DNA of 5,621 bases from an uncultured Clostridia bacterium (GCA_937915775.1 CALGGQ010000295.1:1-5621), one strand, 5' to 3'. Numbered from the stretch's first letter, positions 1-5,085 are shown. Numbers and translations are program-made. Notes: a model not told the origin generated them from the sequence alone.

Positions 1-133
1 TTGCCTCCGCCTCCGCCTGGGCAATCGGGTCCATCGTCACCTGGTTGAGCACCGCCAGCAGCGCGACGGAAACCAGTGCAACGACCAGAAGGACAATAAT
101 ATTTCTCGGCGCAGTTGCTTTTTCTTTAGCCAT
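1..133 (-). CDS. rnfG: RnfG, electron transport complex subunit G (5' part only)
   Basis: RnfG is the membrane-anchored subunit of the Rnf ferredoxin:NAD+ oxidoreductase. In the family it carries a covalently bound FMN on the outer face of the membrane and passes electrons within the complex. Only the first 44 codons lie in the window. They show a short basic N-terminus (MAKEKATAPR), one hydrophobic segment at residues about 11-30, and then an NQVTMDPIAQAEAEA-like start of the extracytoplasmic domain. The FMN-attachment threonine motif lies beyond the edge and cannot be checked. The ATG at 133 is preceded by a strong AAGGAGGG at 142-149 with an 8-base spacer. It overlaps the rnfD stop in the sequence ATGGCTAA, so translation is probably coupled. 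Identity rests on the single anchor plus the position directly after rnfC-rnfD, as in clostridial rnfCDGEAB operons. Confidence 0.85.
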   Translation of the reverse strand, partial: MAKEKATAPRNIIVLLVVALVSVALLAVLNQVTMDPIAQAEAEA

Positions 134-1100
134 TGCTCTTGCCCTCCTTTATCTTGACGCGCTTTACCCGTTCGCAGCCGAACGGCAACGGCGCCGTTTT
201 TCTTTCCAGCAGCGGCACCAGCAGGTTGCCGATGATAATTGCATAGGAAACGCCCTCTGCCGTGGAGCCGAGCGTCCTGAACAGCGCGGTCAGCAGACCG
301 AGCAGCAGACCGTAAATCACTCTGCCTCTGTGGGTAATCGGGCAGGTGACGTAATCGCTCGCCATAAAGAAGGCGCCGACAAGCAGACCACCCGCCATCA
401 GCTGGGACACAAGATAATTCACGCTGACGGCATCGCCGGAAATCAGACGGATGACGGCAATAAAGCCGACAGTGGAAATAATATAAAGGAACGGAATCGT
501 CGGTGAAATCACCTTTTTAATCAGTAGATACGCGGCTCCGATGAGAATCGCCACCGACGAAACTTCGCCGATACAGCCGCCGTGATTGCCGATGAACAGC
601 GTCATCAAATCCATCGTTTCGCCGTTTCGCATCGCGGCAAGCGGGGTTGCCGAGGAGGTGGCGTCAACAGCGAAATTCGTCATGCGCTGCGTAAAGGAAA
701 TCATCAGGAAGCAACGTCCTGCGAGCGCCGGATTCATAAAGTTCTGACCGAGGCCGCCGAAGAGCATCTTCGCGGCGATAATGCCGAAGGCGGCGCCGAG
801 CACCGGCATCCACCAGGCAGCTGTCGGCGGCAGGTTGACCGCAATAATCAGACCGGTCACCACTGCCGAAAAATCAAAGACCGTAATCGGTTTTTTGACA
901 ATTAACTCGAACAGCGCTTCAAATGCTACGCAGCTTGCCACGCTGACCAGAATCAGCATCAGCGGTCTGGCGCCGAAATCCGCCCAGAAGTGATACACGC
1001 CGAAGCCGAGGGTGGGAAGCAGAGCGATAGCGACGTCGAGCATAATTTTCTGCGTCGTGCTTTTATCTCTCACATGCGGTGAGACGGATACATTATACAT
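126..1100 (-). CDS. rnfD: RnfD, FMN-binding membrane subunit of the Rnf complex
   Basis: RnfD (324 aa) is an integral membrane subunit of the Rnf complex, which couples electron flow between reduced ferredoxin and NAD+ to Na+ or H+ translocation. It belongs to the NqrB/RnfD family. Visible family marks are the N-terminal SPHVRDKSTTQKIM (residues 7-20), alternating hydrophobic segments through most of the length, GGLGQNFMNPALAGRCFL (115-132) and the S-S-A-T-P-L motif at 149-154. In this family the Thr there (Thr152) holds FMN by a phosphoester bond. A C-terminal D-Y-V-T-C-P-I-T-H-R-G-R block (249-260) is also typical. The length is normal for the family. The ATG at 1100 has AAGGAGG at 1112-1118 with an 11-base spacer, and only 3 bases separate it from the rnfC stop. 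The 3' end overlaps rnfG by 8 bases. It is therefore the middle gene of one transcript. Confidence 0.95.
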   Translation of the reverse strand: MYNVSVSPHVRDKSTTQKIMLDVAIALLPTLGFGVYHFWADFGARPLMLILVSVASCVAFEALFELIVKKPITVFDFSAVVTGLIIAVNLPPTAAWWMPVLGAAFGIIAAKMLFGGLGQNFMNPALAGRCFLMISFTQRMTNFAVDATSSATPLAAMRNGETMDLMTLFIGNHGGCIGEVSSVAILIGAAYLLIKKVISPTIPFLYIISTVGFIAVIRLISGDAVSVNYLVSQLMAGGLLVGAFFMASDYVTCPITHRGRVIYGLLLGLLTALFRTLGSTAEGVSYAIIIGNLLVPLLERKTAPLPFGCERVKRVKIKEGKSNG

Positions 1101-1103
1101 TTA

Positions 1104-2438
1104 CTACCTCGCCTCCTTCTTCTTCGCATTTTCCTCACGGATACGGATTTTGCCGTACTTAAACAGCTGGGTAAGCGGAATCTTAGCAGGGCAGACATAG
1201 GCGCAGCTGCCGCATTCAATACATTCCATACCGCCGAGCGCGGCAAATTCTTCAATACGTTCGCCCTTGACGGCTCTGCCCATCAGCTGCGGCACCAGCG
1301 TTTCGGGACAGGCGCGCACGCAGCGGCCGCAGTGGATACACGGCGTTTCCTTGGCGTTGGCAACGTCATCATTAGCATACGCCAGAATGGACGAAGATGT
1401 CTTAACAACAGGCACATCAAGGCTGCCCATCGCAAAGCCCATCATCGGACCGCCGGAGATAAACTTGACGACGTTTTCCTTGGCGCCGCCCGCCTGCTCA
1501 AGCAGGTAGGAATGGCTGATACCAAGCGGCACATCGAAGTTGCCGGGCTTGTTGACCGCCTCGCCCGTAACGGTCATCACGTTATGTATCAGCGGCTTAT
1601 TGAGATACACCGCCTCATAAATCGCATACACCGTGCCGATATTATCCACGATACAGCCCTTATCGGCAGGAAGCATTTTGGAATTGATTTTTCTGCCCGT
1701 AATGGCGTAAATCAGCTGGCGCTCACCGCCCTGCGGATACTTGGTTTTCAGTGCACAGACGTCAATCTTATCGTCAATGCGCACCATCTTCTCCATCAAG
1801 GCAAGCGCGTCCGGCTTGTTATCCTCAATGCCGATGACCGCCTTCGCGTTCGGCAGGAGCCTTAGCATCGCCTGAATGCCCAGAATCAGCTCCTCCGGCC
1901 TTTCGAGCATCACGCGGTAGTCCGAGGTGAGATACGGCTCGCACTCAGCACCGTTAATAATGATATAATCGATGTCATCCGCATTTTTCGGCGTGAGTTT
2001 CACCACCGTCGGAAAGCCTGCGCCGCCGAGACCGACGATACCGGCATTTCTGATAGCGTCAACAATCTCCTCCTTGCTGAGCGAATCGAGGGTGCGTTTG
2101 GTGTCGAAGCCCTCCACCGTTTCCTCGAGGAAATCGTTTTCAATCACTACGCTGTCCACCTTACTGCCGCTGACGGTCAGGCGCTTTTCCACCGCCTTCA
2201 CCGTACCCGAAACGGAGCTGAAAATCGGTGCGCCGATAAAGCCGCCTGCTTCCGCAATCAGCTGTCCTTTCAAAACGCGGTCGCCCTTTTTGACAACCGG
2301 CTTTGACGGAGCGCCGAGGTTCTGGCTCATCGGAAAGACCATCTCTCCCTCGGGAGCAAGAGGCTGAATCGGACACGCCTTGGCGTATTCCTTTCCGCCG
2401 TAGGGATGAACACCTCTTCTGAAGGTTTTCAATTTCAT
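1104..2438 (-). CDS. rnfC: RnfC, NADH-interacting iron-sulfur subunit of the Rnf complex
   Basis: RnfC (444 aa from the chosen start) is the peripheral cytoplasmic subunit where NAD+/NADH meets the Rnf complex. It resembles the NuoF-type flavoprotein fold. The opening MKLKTFRRGVHPYGGKE is diagnostic. A barrel-sandwich-like segment (about 35-100) is followed by the nucleotide/FMN region with GLGGAGFPT (136-144) and INGAECEPYL (161-170), then YPQGGERQL (234-242). Two 4Fe-4S motifs follow: Cys367/370/373/377 and Cys406/409/412/416. The C-terminal tail is rich in Lys and Glu. I chose the ATG at 2438 rather than the in-frame ATG at 2471. The 2438 start has AGAAGGG 10 bases upstream and the canonical RnfC N-terminus, whereas 2471 lies at or before the predicted transcription start and has no ribosome binding site. 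It is the first gene of the operon, followed by rnfD and rnfG. Confidence 0.96.
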   Translation of the reverse strand: MKLKTFRRGVHPYGGKEYAKACPIQPLAPEGEMVFPMSQNLGAPSKPVVKKGDRVLKGQLIAEAGGFIGAPIFSSVSGTVKAVEKRLTVSGSKVDSVVIENDFLEETVEGFDTKRTLDSLSKEEIVDAIRNAGIVGLGGAGFPTVVKLTPKNADDIDYIIINGAECEPYLTSDYRVMLERPEELILGIQAMLRLLPNAKAVIGIEDNKPDALALMEKMVRIDDKIDVCALKTKYPQGGERQLIYAITGRKINSKMLPADKGCIVDNIGTVYAIYEAVYLNKPLIHNVMTVTGEAVNKPGNFDVPLGISHSYLLEQAGGAKENVVKFISGGPMMGFAMGSLDVPVVKTSSSILAYANDDVANAKETPCIHCGRCVRACPETLVPQLMGRAVKGERIEEFAALGGMECIECGSCAYVCPAKIPLTQLFKYGKIRIREENAKKKEAR

Positions 2439-2443
2439 CTGCT

Positions 2444-2456
2444 TTCGTCCCTTCTG
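2444..2456 (-). promoter_or_regulatory. Ribosome binding site of rnfC that decides its start
   Basis: On the minus strand the sequence AGAAGGG, then a 10-base spacer, precedes the ATG at 2438. This purine-rich site is what separates the 2438 start from the in-frame ATG at 2471, which has only A/T-rich sequence in front of it. Confidence 0.6.
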
Positions 2457-2474
2457 TACAAAATAATACATTTT

Positions 2475-2503
2475 ATTTTAACATAATATAATAAATTATT
2501 CAA
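2475..2503 (-). promoter_or_regulatory. Predicted sigma-A promoter of the rnfCDG operon
   Basis: On the minus strand TTGAAT (2498-2503) is separated by exactly 17 bases from TAAAAT (2475-2480), a good match to housekeeping Firmicutes -35/-10 spacing. Transcription would begin near 2468, giving a leader of about 30 bases that contains the rnfC ribosome binding site. The spacer is A/T-rich. No clear Rex-type (TTGTTAA...TTAACAA) operator is visible. Confidence 0.65.
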
Positions 2504-2537
2504 TAAGCGTCATCATATCTTAACCGTTTTGACATAT

Positions 2538-2567
2538 TTTGCATTTTTGCTAACACTGTGTTATAAT
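2538..2567 (+). promoter_or_regulatory. Predicted extended -10 sigma-A promoter of the O-acetyltransferase gene
   Basis: A perfect TATAAT (2562-2567) is preceded by TG one base upstream, forming the extended -10 TGTTATAAT. A weak -35 candidate, TTTGCA (2538-2543), lies 18 bases upstream. Transcription would start near 2574. It is divergent from the rnf promoter, and the two share the 157-base gap between the genes. Confidence 0.7.
2551..2563. promoter_or_regulatory. 13-bp palindrome overlapping the -10 box (possible operator)
   Basis: TAACAC-T-GTGTTA is a perfect inverted repeat with 6-bp arms around one central base. Its right end overlaps the first bases of the TATAAT box, where a bound repressor would block polymerase. 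No regulator gene sits beside it in the window, so the binding protein is unknown. Chance occurrence in an A/T-rich spacer is possible. Confidence 0.35.
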
Positions 2568-2581
2568 GAAGTATATTCGGT

Positions 2582-2587
2582 AAGGAG
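2582..2587 (+). promoter_or_regulatory. Shine-Dalgarno site for the 2596 start
   Basis: AAGGAG lies 8 bases upstream of the ATG at 2596. It fixes the start of the O-acetyltransferase frame and is one of the Firmicutes-style signals of the left part. Genes to the right of the junction have no comparable sites. Confidence 0.8.
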
Positions 2588-2595
2588 TAACTGCG

Positions 2596-2829
2596 ATGAG
2601 TATAAAAGAATTATTTACCAAAATGCATTCGGGCGAAATCTATGACCCGATGGATGAGGAGCTGATGTCCTACCAGGAAACGCTGATTGAAAAGGTGAAT
2701 CAGTATAACCAGACCCCTGCCACGCCCGAGGGACTGGCACAGCGTGAAAGCATGCTGAAAGAGTTGTTCGCCTCTGTCGGAGAGGGCTCCTATATCGAGC
2801 CGCCGTTTCACGCCAATTTCGGCGGGCTT
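2596..2829 (+). pseudogene. 5' fragment of a sugar O-acetyltransferase gene (maltose/galactoside type)
   Basis: The family transfers acetyl from acetyl-CoA to sugar hydroxyls in the cytoplasm and is usually about 180-210 residues long. This fragment holds the helical Mac domain (residues about 5-60) and the lead-in IEPPFHANFGG at 68-77. In intact relatives that lead-in continues into H-V-H-F-G, the N-F-N-L-T-L-V-D-D block and then the hexapeptide-repeat beta-helix with the catalytic His. None of this follows here. Base composition and codon choice (frequent GC-ending codons such as GAG, CTG, GCC, ATC) agree with the rnf genes to its left, so it belongs to the left-hand genome. Its own promoter and Shine-Dalgarno site look intact. 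Confidence 0.75.
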
Positions 2830-3267
2830 CACGTTCATATCGGGGCAGCCACTATGAGTGACCTGCATTATTGTCGGCTAGTTCGCAACTATCAGCGTTT
2901 AGAGAACGTTATCGATACTTTCATGGCACATTCGCGCAGAGGCAATAACAGCCGCTGGTGTCATACTTTGCAGGGCATCGACTTCTCAAATTGTAGAACG
3001 AAAAGAGACATTCTCGAAGCCATGAACGGCGACCGCTACTTCAAGGTAAACGCAGCATCATATTCAAGACATCGCACCATTGAATTTCGCCAGCATCAAG
3101 GCAGCACCGACTACGAAAAGATTTCAAACTGGGTTCGTTTTCTCGCAAAGTTAGTCGAATATTCTTACAAGCATGAGATTACAACCTGTACACGCATCGA
3201 AGACGTGCCATTTCTCACAGATGAAGAAAAACAATATTTCATTCGCCGCCGTGTCACTCTCAATTAA
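2596..3267 (+). CDS. Chimeric ORF: sugar O-acetyltransferase N-terminus joined to amidoligase C-terminus
   Basis: The 223-residue frame reads as two unrelated enzymes. Residues 1-77 match the start of LacA/Maa-type sugar O-acetyltransferases: the Mac domain with MHSGEIYDP, R50-ESMLKELF and IEPPFHANFGG. Residues about 77-223 match the C-terminal part of Amidoligase_2 proteins, with GLHVHIG, DRYFKVN and TIEFRQHQGS followed by a helical SNWVRFLAKLVEYS. The left-handed beta-helix and catalytic His of the acetyltransferase are missing, as is the N-terminal GxExE region of the amidoligase, so neither activity is expected. It has a Firmicutes promoter and ribosome binding site, yet its 3' neighbours look Bacteroidetes. 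The frame is open and uninterrupted, but I judge it an artefactual or recombinant join rather than a functional bifunctional protein. Confidence 0.75.
   Translation: MSIKELFTKMHSGEIYDPMDEELMSYQETLIEKVNQYNQTPATPEGLAQRESMLKELFASVGEGSYIEPPFHANFGGLHVHIGAATMSDLHYCRLVRNYQRLENVIDTFMAHSRRGNNSRWCHTLQGIDFSNCRTKRDILEAMNGDRYFKVNAASYSRHRTIEFRQHQGSTDYEKISNWVRFLAKLVEYSYKHEITTCTRIEDVPFLTDEEKQYFIRRRVTLN
2815..2850. other. Chimeric junction at a shared His-Val-His-Ile-Gly coding stretch
   Basis: The switch from acetyltransferase to amidoligase sequence falls within residues about 76-83. Both families encode a similar G-x-H-V-H-[FI]-G string here, so a short stretch of near-identical DNA (around CACGTTCAT, 2830-2838) probably mediated the join and kept the frame open. 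To the left are Firmicutes signals; to the right are Bacteroidetes signals. The exact breakpoint cannot be fixed without parental sequences. Confidence 0.7.
2824..3267 (+). pseudogene. 3' fragment of an amidoligase (Amidoligase_2) gene
   Basis: Amidoligase_2 proteins are glutamine-synthetase-fold enzymes predicted to form amide bonds between carboxyl groups and amines or ammonia using ATP. The visible part contains the His-rich GLHVHIG strand (ORF residues 77-83, likely metal or ATP site), a helical stretch with D107-TFMAHSRRGNNSRWC, D146-RYFKVN, the TIEFRQHQGS strand (161-170, with Glu and Arg expected in the active site), and a helical C-terminus ending IRRRVTLN. The N-terminal half with the family's GxExE motif is absent because of the junction. 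It is followed after 39 bases by a class II glutamine amidotransferase. That pairing is known for these families and implies that glutamine-derived ammonia feeds the ligase. In its native genome the gene is probably complete. Confidence 0.75.
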
Positions 3268-3306
3268 GAGTGTGCACGACGTGATTAAAAACAATGACAC
3301 CAAACC

Positions 3307-3828
3307 ATGTGCGTAATAGCTTACATACCCAAGGGCACACAGACATTGCCCACCGAGATAGTTAGAGCCATGTTTAAGGCAAATCCCCACGGCTGTGGTC
3401 TTGTGACGCCAACCGACCATTATAAGGGCATGAGCCTCAACTCAATACTCCGACACTTGAAGAAGCGCGATATATCCCAGCCTTGCCTCATGCACTTTCG
3501 GCTCGCGACACATGGCTCAATCAAGAGAGCCAACTGCCATCCTTTCTATGACGAGAAAAGCCAGACTTGGTTCATGCATAACGGCATCCTCGACATCATC
3601 CCAAAAGGCGACATGACAGACAGCGAGACTGCATTCCGTGAAATTCTTGCGCCTCAGATACAAGCACATAGCCTTGATTCTGACGACCTGAGATACGCTG
3701 TACATTGCATCATAGGTGGTTCTAAGTTTGCTTTCATGCAAGGTGAGAAAGTAAGGCTTTGTGGGCACTATGAGCAGTGGTTCGGGTGCTTGTTCTCAAA
3801 TCTGCGCTTTCGATTTTGGCTCTATTGA
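3307..3828 (+). CDS. Class II glutamine amidotransferase (Ntn-hydrolase) domain protein
   Basis: This 173-residue protein is a free-standing glutaminase domain that would hydrolyse glutamine and release ammonia for a partner enzyme. Cys2, exposed after Met removal, is the expected N-terminal nucleophile and fixes the start codon. Other family marks are NPHGCG (26-31), H63-FRLATHGS with the substrate-binding Arg65, NCHPF (76-80), the H-N-G of the oxyanion-hole region (91-93) and D105-SETAF, which corresponds to the S/D-[ED]-T segment. The C-terminal K-F-A-F-M-x-G-E-K-V-R-L and GCLFSNLRF blocks are usual for the Bacteroidetes phage and mobile-element version. No synthetase or sugar-isomerase domain is attached, so it is not GlmS, PurF or AsnB. 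It follows the amidoligase remnant by 39 bases without a Shine-Dalgarno site, and the two are probably co-transcribed in the native genome. The actual substrate to be amidated is unknown. Confidence 0.82.
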   Translation: MCVIAYIPKGTQTLPTEIVRAMFKANPHGCGLVTPTDHYKGMSLNSILRHLKKRDISQPCLMHFRLATHGSIKRANCHPFYDEKSQTWFMHNGILDIIPKGDMTDSETAFREILAPQIQAHSLDSDDLRYAVHCIIGGSKFAFMQGEKVRLCGHYEQWFGCLFSNLRFRFWLY

Positions 3829-3870
3829 AATAGATAATAGGTGGAAATATTGTATTTTATTCGTTATTTC

Positions 3871-3900
3871 ATTGCTTTTTTCGCTTTTTTCATAACTTTG
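3871..3900 (+). promoter_or_regulatory. Bacteroidetes-type promoter for the lipoprotein gene
   Basis: TAACTTTG (3893-3900) is an exact match to the Bacteroidetes -7 consensus TAnnTTTG. An ATTG -33-like element lies at 3871-3874, 18 bases upstream, slightly shorter than the usual 19-21. Transcription would start at roughly 3905-3908, only a few bases before the ATG at 3911, so the mRNA would have almost no leader beyond an A-run. Confidence 0.75.
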
Positions 3901-3910
3901 CAAAAAAAAC

Positions 3911-4474
3911 ATGAAAAAGTTTGTATTATTATCAATCCTTATTCTTCTTTGCACATGTAGTCAGAAGAAAGAGCAGTCAGGAGAAAAGGAAGTAACGGGA
4001 GAAACCATAGAAGTTCAGGATTCTAATACTGGTGAATGGAGAAATGGCATTAAAAATCTGTTAAATAAAGATAATGGAGTAGATGAAGTAAAATATGTTT
4101 ATATACAAACAAAAGGTACTCTTCACGATGAGAATACCTCTGAAAAAGTCACCATTAGCCTGTATATATACCCCCCCGATTACGGAGGACTATTCTTTGA
4201 AATCACACGGAATGACCGCCCTGTAATTAAACATGTACACAATCTAATAACAAGTGTCGGACATTTGAATAATTCTTATGATTTTATTTTTAATATGGAC
4301 GGTAGGATAAGAGCATCCGATGAAGATACTGAAAAATTCTTTGAGATACTTAAAAAAGAAGGATATATTACTATTTCATTCTATAAGGAAGAAAATAGGA
4401 AACAAGTATTTCTATGTTACTTCGGTTTAGACCTAACGGGCTTCAATAATGCTTATAAACTATATTATGAATAA
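3911..4474 (+). CDS. Small hypothetical lipoprotein
   Basis: I do not recognise a family for this 187-residue protein. The N-terminus is a lipoprotein signal: Lys2-Lys3, a hydrophobic stretch (4-13) and LLCTC-S, with Cys16 the likely lipidated residue (Cys14 is an alternative). Residues 17-60 are polar and low in complexity, a plausible linker. The rest alternates beta-like strands (YVYIQTKGTL 62-71, KVTISLYIYPP 79-89, YDFIFNMDGRI 123-133, KQVFLCYFGLDL 164-175) with short helices such as the DTEKFFEILKKEG segment (139-151). The ending FNNAYKLYYE looks complete. It is expected at the cell envelope. It has its own TAnnTTTG promoter and a terminator, so it is a single-gene unit. The DNA is clearly more A/T-rich than the amidotransferase gene, consistent with a separately acquired cargo gene. 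A run of seven C (4171-4177) lies inside it. Confidence 0.75.
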   Translation: MKKFVLLSILILLCTCSQKKEQSGEKEVTGETIEVQDSNTGEWRNGIKNLLNKDNGVDEVKYVYIQTKGTLHDENTSEKVTISLYIYPPDYGGLFFEITRNDRPVIKHVHNLITSVGHLNNSYDFIFNMDGRIRASDEDTEKFFEILKKEGYITISFYKEENRKQVFLCYFGLDLTGFNNAYKLYYE

Positions 4475-4510
4475 GATAATATAAAACAAAATTGCTTTCG
4501 TTACTTAGAG

Positions 4511-4553
4511 AAGAATGGGGTGTCATTATTGATGATACCCCATTCTTCCTTTT
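4511..4553 (+). terminator. Rho-independent terminator after the lipoprotein gene
   Basis: A 16-bp stem (4511-4526 with 4532-4547; AAGAATGGGGTGTCAT against its complement, one G-U pair) encloses a 5-base loop and is followed by CCTTTTCTC. It lies between two convergent genes. The T-run is on the plus-strand side, so it primarily ends the lipoprotein transcript. The same hairpin would also form in transcripts from the minus-strand regulator gene. Confidence 0.8.
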
Positions 4554-4596
4554 CTCACTTAACCTCATTTACTCCTTAGAATTACAATTTCCTGTT

Positions 4597-4902
4597 CTAA
4601 AAATTGGAATCTTTCTTATCTTCCACTAGCTTTAGTCTTGCTCCGCAATGAGGACAAGTGAGGAAGTTCCCCTCTCTCCTACCAGCTGAATAAAAGTAAG
4701 CATCTTCTTCATCTATGAACAGTTGCCAGACGGGAACTCCAAGAGCATTTGCAATCTCGCCAAGTTTTGCCGTACTGAAGCTATTCCTCGACATCGATTG
4801 TGCGAGTGAGGTTCGCAATATCCCCAGACGCTTTGCAAGTTCTTCAAGGGTCATCCCCTTTTCCTTGCAAATTTCCTTAATTCTTAAATTCACATTTGCC
4901 AT
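4597..4902 (-). CDS. XRE/Cro-type helix-turn-helix regulator with C-terminal CPHCG motif
   Basis: This 101-residue protein has an N-terminal helix-turn-helix of the XRE/Cro family (residues about 5-62: NLRIKEICKEKG, MTLEELAKRLG, ILRTSLAQSMS, TAKLGEIANALGVPVWQLF). After a short linker comes CPHCGARLKL (83-92), a single Cys-x-x-Cys pair that could form half of a zinc site, perhaps completed in a dimer. This layout occurs in many Bacteroidetes mobile-element regulators. I chose the ATG at 4902. The longer frame to 4923 begins with TTG and lies inside the predicted -7 box, so it cannot be in the mRNA. The gene is convergent with the lipoprotein gene and divergent from the SH3-barrel gene. It probably represses its own promoter. 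The targets are otherwise unknown. Confidence 0.85.
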   Translation of the reverse strand: MANVNLRIKEICKEKGMTLEELAKRLGILRTSLAQSMSRNSFSTAKLGEIANALGVPVWQLFIDEEDAYFYSAGRREGNFLTCPHCGARLKLVEDKKDSNF

Positions 4903-4920
4903 AAAGATAGGATTTTGGTA

Positions 4921-4952
4921 CAAAACTAAATAAAAGTTCGCATATCTGCAAA
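4921..4952 (-). promoter_or_regulatory. Bacteroidetes-type promoter of the XRE regulator
   Basis: On the minus strand TTTG (4949-4952), a 20-base spacer and TAGTTTTG (4921-4928) fit the TTTG-N19-21-TAnnTTTG consensus exactly. Transcription would begin near 4914-4916, about 12 bases before the ATG at 4902. This decides the start codon. A second TAnnTTTG-like box, TATGTTTG, overlaps the -33 element at 4949-4956. Confidence 0.7.
4936..4944. promoter_or_regulatory. GTTCGCATA repeat, copy 1, between -33 and -7 of the regulator promoter
   Basis: GTTCGCATA occurs here and again at 5077-5085. This copy lies in the spacer of the regulator's own promoter, an expected place for an autorepressor operator. 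The regulator link is inferred from position only. Confidence 0.35.
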
Positions 4953-5024
4953 CATAGGATATTATTTAACGCAAATATGTAGATACTGCCATATATATTT
5001 ACAAAACTTGAATATACATAGATA

Positions 5025-5085
5025 CGAACATTTATTGTGTTAATATATACTAAATGACGAACTATTATTTTGCAATGTTCGCATA
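5025..5085. repeat. Cluster of CGAAC/GTTCG half-sites in the divergent intergenic region
   Basis: CGAACATT (5025-5032) is inverted as AATGTTCG (5074-5081). A further CGAAC sits at 5058-5062, and the second GTTCGCATA covers 5077-5085. The rest of the 4924-5159 gap is A/T-rich, so these GC-containing half-sites stand out. They may be binding sites for the adjacent XRE regulator in front of the SH3-barrel gene. I see no convincing TAnnTTTG promoter for that gene; the closest is TATTTTG at 5066-5072. Confidence 0.35.

Noticed and set aside
45..506. 153-codon plus-strand frame
   Set aside because: It is antisense to rnfD and rnfG. Its Gln/Arg-rich composition is typical of a reverse-strand shadow.
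1332..1865. 177-codon plus-strand frame
   Set aside because: It is antisense to rnfC, has no recognisable motifs and no ribosome binding site, and is a frame shadow of a conserved gene.
2439..2471. Longer RnfC starting at ATG 2471
   Set aside because: It has no ribosome binding site, lies at or before the predicted transcription start, and the extra 11 residues precede the canonical MKLKTFRRG start.
2490..2500. AATAA-A-TTATT palindrome in the rnf promoter spacer
   Set aside because: Pure A/T palindromes are expected by chance in such A/T-rich sequence.
2529..2534. TTGACA, a perfect -35 hexamer on the plus strand
   Set aside because: It is 27 bases from the TATAAT box, too far to pair with it, and no other -10 lies at proper spacing.
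3151..3768. Minus-strand frames opposite the amidoligase and amidotransferase genes
   Set aside because: They overlap clear coding sequence with catalytic motifs and show no family features of their own.
3787..3828. Possible frameshift at the end of the amidotransferase (FSNLRFRFWLY)
   Set aside because: The GCLFSNLRF block and a short tail fit the usual C-terminus of this family, and several stop codons follow at once, so the end looks natural.
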